Below are positions 53,201-62,200 of a DNA stretch of 64,000 bases, one piece after another. A model generated the notes under the pieces. The model was not told the origin of the DNA, searched no databases, and saw nothing but the letters and a program-made list of their open reading frames with translations. Where the stretch lies: NCBI GenBank assembly GCA_963921795.1, contig OY997644.1, positions 1,297,334-1,361,333 of the forward strand, written 5' to 3'. Source of the DNA: Nannobrachium achirus (lineage: Eukaryota; Chordata; Actinopteri; Myctophiformes; Myctophidae). How positions within the stretch are numbered: the first letter of the stretch is position 1; each line of letters starts with the position of its first letter. Both the position numbers and the translations under genes were made by a program.

Positions 53201-56200
53201 TCATGATTTTTCAAAAATAGCAGATCTACAAGCTCGCAGCGCGGCACCGAGTGCCGCGCTGTGAGCTTGTATATCTGCTATTTTTCAATAGTTAAAGCAC
53301 AGGGGCCCCACAGTGAATCCTTGTACCCGGGGCCCAGAATTTGGTGCGACACCCCTGCATGTGTGTACTAAGTCCAGTGGTTGTGGCATTACCTTAACAG
53401 CGTGTGTGTACTGCTCCAGTTTGTTGTCAATCTTGGCAACAGTCAAAAGAGGTGGCGTCTTCTTCACACCGTCAATGCTTTACAAAGAATAGGAACAAGC
53501 GTTAGGCCTAGGCCAGACGGAGCTGGATATTTCATACATCCCGGTTTTCTAGATATCCACAAAGAAAAATATCTAGGTCCACACGACAAAGATATCTAGG
53601 TCTAAAATGATCCGAGTCCCCAGACCTCCACTAGGGGGACAAGCACACACACAGTAAAGTCTTCAGAGATATCCGGGTTCCATGTCTACATGGATCCAGT
53701 GAATCGGACATTTTTCAATGTCTTCACTTATTTATCCGGTTTCGAAAATATCCAGTTTCGCGGCCAAAATATCCAGCTTCGTGTGGCTGCGAGCCCCAAC
53801 CGCACAAAGAAATGTCTAGCTCAGGGACGTGCTGGCCATTGGGAAATGCAGGACAACTCCCGAACGGCCGGTTCATTCCCGGCCGGTCCAGGCCGGCCAT
53901 TAGGAAAATAAATCAAAAATAAAATGTCTGCCTTCGTTCCATTTTGGGGGCTGGGCGGCCAACAAAGTAAATCGTCACTGTCGGGCAGAAACCTTGCATC
54001 TCCAAGTTTCAAATGTGCTTCATCATTAAAGGCTGTTGCACAAAAGTAGTGAAAACAGCAGATCTACAAGCACACAACGCCTCGCGGTGCGAGGCGTTGT
54101 CTGCTTGTAGATCGGCTGTTTTCACTAGTTTAAATCATTTTTAAAATGGTTTTGGACATACAAGGTTTCCACCCGACAACAACGAAATATAACTCATGTA
54201 ATTGGCCCACTGGCTTGTCACTTGTCATGATCTGAAATGGCAAATCTTTGAGTAGCAGCAGCGTTACAGAGAGAGATCTCTCTCTATAGCGCGCACTGAG
54301 GGCCTGTACAACTCTTTTTCCCGGGCTGAATCAGGGGCCCAGCACGTCCTCATAAATATCCAGCTCTGTGTAGCCGGCACCTTAGTCAAGGTCTGAAGGA
54401 ATACAACTAGTTACACAGAAGGCTTATTTGTTCACTCATTCATTATTCCATCAACATGCATTAGTAACAAGAAGTCATTGCTACTGTACAAGAAAGAGCT
54501 AACGGTCTCACCTGTTCTTCAGAGAGCGACTCAGACACTCTGTTCTCTCAGTGATCTACAAGATGAACCAAGATTGGAAATACAATTAAAACTGGGGATT
54601 CTTGACAGTAAAAAAGACTCAGAGAATCACTAGTCTAGAGCAGTGGTTCTCAACCTTTTCTGTCCGCAACCCCCAAAATAATCATATTTGAACTGGGGAC
54701 CCCCCAACCTGATGAGCACTAAGAGTTGAGGCATTGCATTTTGTATAACACGGTTCTGTTGTGAAAATAGCAGATCTACATGCTCACAACGCCTCGCGTT
54801 GCGAGGCGTTGTGAGCATGTAGATCTGCTATTTTCACAATTTCTGCCTCTAATATTCAACAATTTGGCCAATGTTTAATTTGTCATTTAAGAGGCATTAA
54901 AAAGTCATTAAATTGTCACTTTAAAAATGTGCTATACACTTAAAAATTATGTTGGTTTGTTTACTGTTGAGTGAGAAAACAATGTTGCACATTAAGTTAA
55001 TCATCTGAGGACCCCCCAAAATAATTTGGGGACCCCCTCTGGGGGTCCCGACCCACAGGTTGAGAACCACTGGTCTAGAGTAGGGAGCCATTCTATTAAC
55101 CACTTGAACCCTAGGGTCCCTTTTCTGGGCATATCAAAATAGGCGGACAAAAATGTGCTCATCTACATGTCGTGAGCTTGTAGATCAGCCATTTCCAGGA
55201 AAGACATTTGGTGTAGAGGGAAAAATGAATGGGCCAAGTACAGATCCCTGAGGGACATCGCCCCAAAAGTGGACTTTTTAAGTGGTTAATGACACAAAGC
55301 ATTAAACTGCTAACCTTGAAGTTGAAACTCTGCATTATTCACAACTGTGAACACAGCAAAAGAAATTACCTCCACCTAGTGGTCATTTTCTACTAGTCAT
55401 GTTGCAGAATTTGGGGGAGCATACCTCAATTAATATTTCCCTGAATGTACAGAATATAGGACTGCTGGTACCTCGTACTGCACAGATACACACAGTAGTG
55501 TTCGTGTCTATTGTAAAATGCCACACAGCAAATTTCTGTGTCAATTTATCCATTTGTAACTCAGAGACTAAACCAAACATACCCTTCCACCAGTACACAA
55601 GTTAAATGAACAGTGCACCAAAATGTGTGCAAATCTTTGAATATATGTATTTTTTAAGCGCACATTTGTAACTCAAATCTTGCTTCTGGGGGGTCCCTGG
55701 AATGAAATATTTTGAGATGGGGGTCCGTGGCCAAATACATATCATTTTGGGGGTCCTTCACATGAAAAGGTTTGAGCATCACTGACATAGAAACAGGTTT
55801 TCCAAAATAGCAGATCTCAGAAGCTAGTGCTGCAATGTGAGCTTGTATATCTGCTACTTTTCAATAGTTAAAGCACAAAACAATGCAGTAAATCCTACCG
55901 GGGCCCAGAATTTGGTGCGACACACCGACACCCCTGACCACTGCTGTTGACACTCACCGTGCATGTGCTCTCAGCCGTGACTCTGGCCTCCATCTCATTC
56001 TGCAGAACACAGGAAGGCAGAGAATGGTACATGAACTGAAGAATGTCTTTTGTAACATTATTCTCAGATATCTCTAACCTGACTGCGCCAGATGATGGCA
56101 GCAGTGCGTATGCCTGGCTGCATACCACTCTGCTTACCATCATCTGGGATCGCTCGGGCAGACCCGATGTAAGGGGCGGGCCATTTTTTCAAATTCTTTA

Positions 56201-59200
56201 GCAGGTGATTGGACGGGGCCGTCTCTCTATCACAGTCTGGGAGTGCCAACTCCAACCATTCATATTGGCCTGTCTGCATGACATTACACCCAGAATCTGC
56301 CTCCTGGGTTTCCACGTGGTCTGCAATCAGACTCTATTGGCTCAGAGCCGCTCAGAGCCCGCCCGTAGCTGCCGCTGATTCGTCCGGCCCGGGACTTTAC
56401 GAGTGTTAGAGATCTCAGATGGTAAAGTAGGGTGGTACGCACTACTGCCACCATCTGGCACAGTCAGGTTAAGATATCTCTGCTTTATTAAAATCGCAAA
56501 GAGAAGAGAGACAGAAGAGAGGGGGCAGAGACAACATGCGACACAGCAGGTTATTACCGGTAGTTATAACCTGGATTAGCACTGTACCAAAGTAGCACGT
56601 GCAATACCTTGTTGAGCCAATAGGGGGGCCCCCCTTCTCACTTAAGCAAATGCAGACACTATTGGCAAACACAATGGCATCATGCACAGCAAAAGCTGTC
56701 TATCGTCGTTGTCGGGTGAAAACCGTGTATGTCCAAAACCGTTCGATTTGCATTTATCATTTTTAAAAGGATTTAAACTAGTGAAAACAGCCGATCTACA
56801 AGCACACAACGCCTCGCGGTGCGAGGCGTTGTGTGCTTGTAGATCTGCTGTTTTCACTACTGTTGTGCGACGGCCTTGTATGATGAAGCATGAAACTTGG
56901 AGATACGAGGTTTCCACCCGACAATGACGCTATATTGCTTTTGGATTAGAGCGTTGGCTGAACAGCAAAAACAACACTGTATCCACACAACACCACACTG
57001 TTTGCAATGGACTCCTGCAGGCCGTTTGGCAACTCAAAGAAAGTTACCAACTCATAACTGGCATAACACTCATAACACGGTACAAGCACGGGAACAGAAC
57101 TCTGACGACACATGCGTGCAACTTACTGGATAGAACTGAATGAGAAGTTTCTAGCGGGTGGCATGTGGAGCATGAAAGAGACAAGACATCTGAACATGAC
57201 TGACAGAACTACGTTTGTTTTGACCTCCACCAACATGACATTTGTTGCTTTTGCTTTTTGACAAAATGACTGAAAAGCAGGTGGTCAGATTGTGGGAATG
57301 CACTCTGCCCAAAGACACTTTTGAGTCACAAGTGTCTAAGGCCAAGGTCAGGTGGAAATTACATTTGCATAGTTTTGGCAGAGGTATGCACTCTACTGAT
57401 TTCATCTGTACTGTTTTCAAACAATTAGCCAGTAGCTATGCCCCTCCCCTAAAAGCTTTTGTCCAATGCTAGCTTAGCAACCGGCAGCTTGCCAAGGCTG
57501 TTGCCAAGGCAAACCTTGGCAAGCAGGAAGTTATTCTAAGCTAGCATTGGACAAAAGCTTTTTGGGAGGGGCATAGCTACTGGCTAATTGGGCAGTCCAC
57601 TGCTATTTGCAAACTTGTGGTCATTTGTTGACCTGCCATCCTATAGTTTGTATAGTATTTATGCTTTGATATTGTGTTTAGACCAGGGGACTTCAACAGG
57701 GGGTCCGGGACCCCTAGGGGGTCCTCAATATTTTTGTGTGATAGAAAGCTTTTTTTGTCTCCTTTTTTATATTAACCACTTGAACCCTAGCATCCATATT
57801 CGGAGAACTTTAGCCAAAAATAGCAGCTCTACAAGCTCACAACGCCTTGTGCTGCGAGGCGTTGTGAGCTTGTAGATCAGCCATTTTCGTCAAAGAGCTT
57901 TGGTGTAGAGGGGAAGCAGAGCAGACTAAGTACAGAGTGAAAGGTAAAGTTTTGTAGTAAAGTATTGACGGTTCAAGTGGTTAAATATCTGAAAACACAA
58001 ATTGACATGAATCCAAAATACACTGATGATTGTGCTGTCAAAAGATGAAACTATATGGAAACAGGTTTTGGGGGTCCCTGCTTCATCTCTCTCTCTCAAC
58101 TAAGGGGTCCTTGGCCTGAATAGACTGACGATTAGATATAATTATAGATAATACCTTTATTATCCCAAGTGGGGAATTCAGTCGCCCAGAGATGATTGAT
58201 TGTATATTTTATTAGCACTTCAAATATGAAAAGCACAGGACAGTACAGTTCCCAGTTTAAACCCAAGAAAGCACAATGGCGTGTTTACTTTGGGGTCCTT
58301 TTGTAGCCTACTCAATTCATAGATATTAAATGACAGACAAATATACACAGTACTATGCAAAACATACGATAGTAATCAAGGATAGGTAAACCACAAACCT
58401 GACTCAATACAACTGTGTCTATGCATTTGATGCATTTCCTGGTGTTTACCATGCCAAAGGTAAATGGCTCTGGATTAAGAGCGTCTGTTAATTGCCTAAA
58501 TTGTAAATTGTTATCGTCTTATTATAGTTTACTAGAAGCTCGGCCGCCCTTCGGGCGGCCGAGCGTCTAGTCGGCGACCTGGCCAACTCGGGAACAATGT
58601 AAATAGGGAATGAATGCCCCGCCCTTTAATGCAAACCCCATTATACCTGTTGTCATAGGATCCGTTTTGACCATCTGTTTGCGTGTGTCCATTTATGCCC
58701 ATATATGGAGAGATATGTCTGTCTACGTCCATTTTCTGACATATATGGAGATCTCTGTAGGACCTGGTTTGACCATCTGTTTGCCTGTGCCCATTTATGC
58801 CCATATATGGAGTTTGCGACCTGGCCAACTCGGGAACGATGTAAATAGGGAATGAATGCCCCACCCTTTAATGCAAACCCCATTATATGGAGATCTCTGT
58901 ATCTGTCTGTGTCCCTTTTATGCCCATATACTCTATCTGTGTCCATATTTTATGCCCATATGCCCATATATGGAGATCTCTGTATCTGCCCATATGCCCA
59001 TATATGGAGATCTCAGTCTGTGTCCCTTTTATGCCCATATATCTGCGTCCATTTTATGCCCATATGCCCATATATGGAGATCTCTGTATCTGCCCATATG
59101 CCCATTCTCTGTATCAGTCTGTGTCCCTTTTATGCCCATATACGGAGATATCTGTCATGGAGATCTCAGTCTGTGTCCCTTTTATGCCCATATATCTGTC

Positions 59201-62200
59201 TGTGTCCCTTTTATGCCCATATACGGAGATATATCTGTCTGTGTCCCTTTTATGCCCATATACGGAGATATCTGTCGGGTCGAGGCAAGGCCCCTGTATT
59301 GCCCATATATGGAGATCTCTGTATCTGCCCATATATGGAGATCTCAGTCTGTCGGGTCGAGGCTAGGCCCCTGTATCTGCCTGCAGTGATGTCACAATGA
59401 CTCAGTGCTTGCGCCCGGCACTGCAGTGATGTCACAATGAGTCAGCGCTTGCGCCGATTTTGCGCCGATTTCCGCATAAGGAGATTCCGAACGTTTCGCG
59501 CCGGTTAGGGAAAACCGCGCGTCGGGTCGGGTCGAGGCCCGGCACTGCACTCCATGCCGCGGCGGGGAACGCGCGTGCCGAATCTGAAGCCGGTGGGACG
59601 AACGGTTCTCGAGATACGCGGATTACAAACACACACGCAGAGACTTCTCGCATTTATAGATAAATAGTTTAGAACAGGGGTTTTCAAAGTGGGTGACGGG
59701 GCACCGCGACGGCAATCCAGGGGTGCCGCGAGATAATTTGATAATATTTGGAATTTATTTGGACACTTGAACAAATATTTAGCATAATTTTAAACTTGAA
59801 GTACAAAGTTATTTTCAGTCAGTTCTAACCAAAATGGCGATTATCTCAACGTTTTCCTCGCAACATAATCACCAAAATATCGTCACTGTCGGACAGAAAC
59901 CTTGTATCTCCAAGTTTCAAATGTGTACGTAGTTTAGTACATTTTATAGATGATAAATACAAAACGAACGGTTTTGGGCATACAAGGTTTCCACCCGACA
60001 ACGACGATATGCTATAAATATATGGTGCTGGCTGGGAGTGAAAATTATAATGTAAGGGGGTGCCTCGGATTAAAAAAAAAATATTTATGGGGTGCCCTGA
60101 GACAAAAACGTTTGGGAACCCCTGGTTTAGAAAGCCGAGAGTGAGAGTGATGTGATGGATGGTCATGCTCCCCGGGGGATGAATCCTTCCAATAGTATTG
60201 ACCCCATGGCCTTTCCTCTAGCGCAGGGGTGGGCAACTTTGATGATGGCGAGGGCCACTATATTTCCAACTTCACTGCAGAGGGCCACATTGCATATCGC
60301 TACGTCCTACTTTGTCATTCTTATCTCATTCAAAAGAAGCAAAAATAGCAGATCTACAAGCTCAAAACGCATCGTGCTGCGATGCATTTTGAGCTTGTAA
60401 ATCGGCTATTTTTGCTTCTTTTGCATTGGAATCCTGAATTATTTTTTTGTTATTTATAAAAAGTGCCCTCTTCAGACCATGAATGCATTTCTTTACTATG
60501 GTATAATACATGCAAATGCCCTCTTTCCATACCATAACTGAAGGCTGCATTCAAGAGAATTGTCCACCAAAAGGCCCCTGCCTCAGCCCCTGCTTCTCTA
60601 GCATGTCAGCCCCCTGCCTCTCTAACATTCTCTGCACGTCCCTGCGTATCTGCATGTGCCGTTCTGTGCGGGGCAGCAGCAGCGCATCAGCCACAGAACT
60701 TGAGAGGAAGGCTGAAGGCACAGGAGGTAGGCTATAACTGAATCCCACGACAAAAATCCGTACCATATTGGCTTAAAACGGAACGACGGGACCCTGGTTG
60801 GTAACGCGGAAAGTAACGCAGTAAAGTTATCATTATAATAATATATTACCGATTTTTTTTCAGTAATGCGTTTATATTAGTCATTACCGCATTTCGTTAA
60901 TATATTAGTAATATGCGTTATATTACTAACGCGCGTTTATTTGGACCTTATTAACGTTCGGGGTGCGGATCCCGAACTAGTTCGGCTTTAAAAAAAAATA
61001 AAAAAATCCAGAGGCCTTACCGAAGCACCGGGCAAAATTTTCGAGCCGGGCCGCCGGCCGTCATCCGTTTACACGGCCCGCGTCGCGCCGCCGATATTTC
61101 CCATCCACTCCAATGCAATCCAGGATCTTTAGAGCTCATTTTCTCTGTTCCATGCATATCCATGAGGTGTGCAAGGTTTAATCACGGCTAAATCGCCGAA
61201 AATAGGGCTTCTAAAATGCTTGGTAGCCAATAGCTAACTTCAAGCTAACTTCATCCTGTTCCTGTACAAAGGAAAGTGTTCAGGCGCGTCATGGCTGCGC
61301 ACGGCTTGTGCATATACAGCGTATGTCTATGGTGGATTCTATGGCCATTGGGCGCCCTCTAGTGGTGATTCTGCACACTCAAAGAGTTAGTGAGGGCCAC
61401 CAGTTGCCCATGTATGGTCTGGAGCAACGGAAGCTCTGATCATGAATTAAAATATAAAGCGGACGTGAAGCCTCCTCAACACTTCCATTTCATACAGTAT
61501 TTACAGTCGCAGAAATGTATATTAATACAAGTTTAAATCATCGAAGCATAATATAGCTTGCTGCCTAGCAGAAGTTTGTGAATGGAAATGCCAGCTCCTG
61601 TTCACAAACTTTCGGGAGGTAGTTATAGCATTTGGAGATTGTGGAAGAGCTGTATGGCTACATGAGACTACCATTTGAGTGACCAAATGACTTTTCTTCT
61701 AGCGCAAAAATAAATGTATAATAATAATAATAATACTTTGAACACAAGACATCTCATAATCAAAATGCATGTGCATAACTGTAGTCATTTGATTGGCTAG
61801 TTTGATTGATTGCTGCAAAGTTTATCAAACAAAGCTATGGGAAAATGTACCAGTATAGGAAATGGGCATGTCACCTTTTGGAAACCTGAGACTATACAGT
61901 GAAGCACAGAGCCTACAGGTCGATTGAACAGTGAACGTGTCTGATTTTGAGATTACCTTAAATGTTGGACTCATGGGACTGAAAGGGTTTATGGATTGCT
62001 CCTCTTCATTGCTAGTATTGCAGAGTGTTGCTGAGCTTCTCTCTTGATCGACCTCCTGCATCCTCCTTTGCTCCGGGTTCAGCCTCTCTCTGTCCTCCTA
62101 TGGGTAGAGTGGACATGACTAATAGATTAGATACTTAGATAGTAAGTAGTTAACAGAGGAGTTGTAGTAGATCCTAGAAAATATATTATAGATAGTAGTC

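Noticed and set aside
58852..59400. Overlapping ~160-180-codon frames rich in CPYMEIS/PIYGDL
   Set aside because: Three frames of one strand are open together because of the minisatellite; no protein constraint is visible.
60551..60766. lsp1 exon on the reverse strand (frame with RTERHMQIRRDVQRMLERQG)
   Set aside because: It looked charged and helical like the LSP1 N-terminus, but has no matching splice borders or phase and lies between lsp1 exons whose phases already fit.
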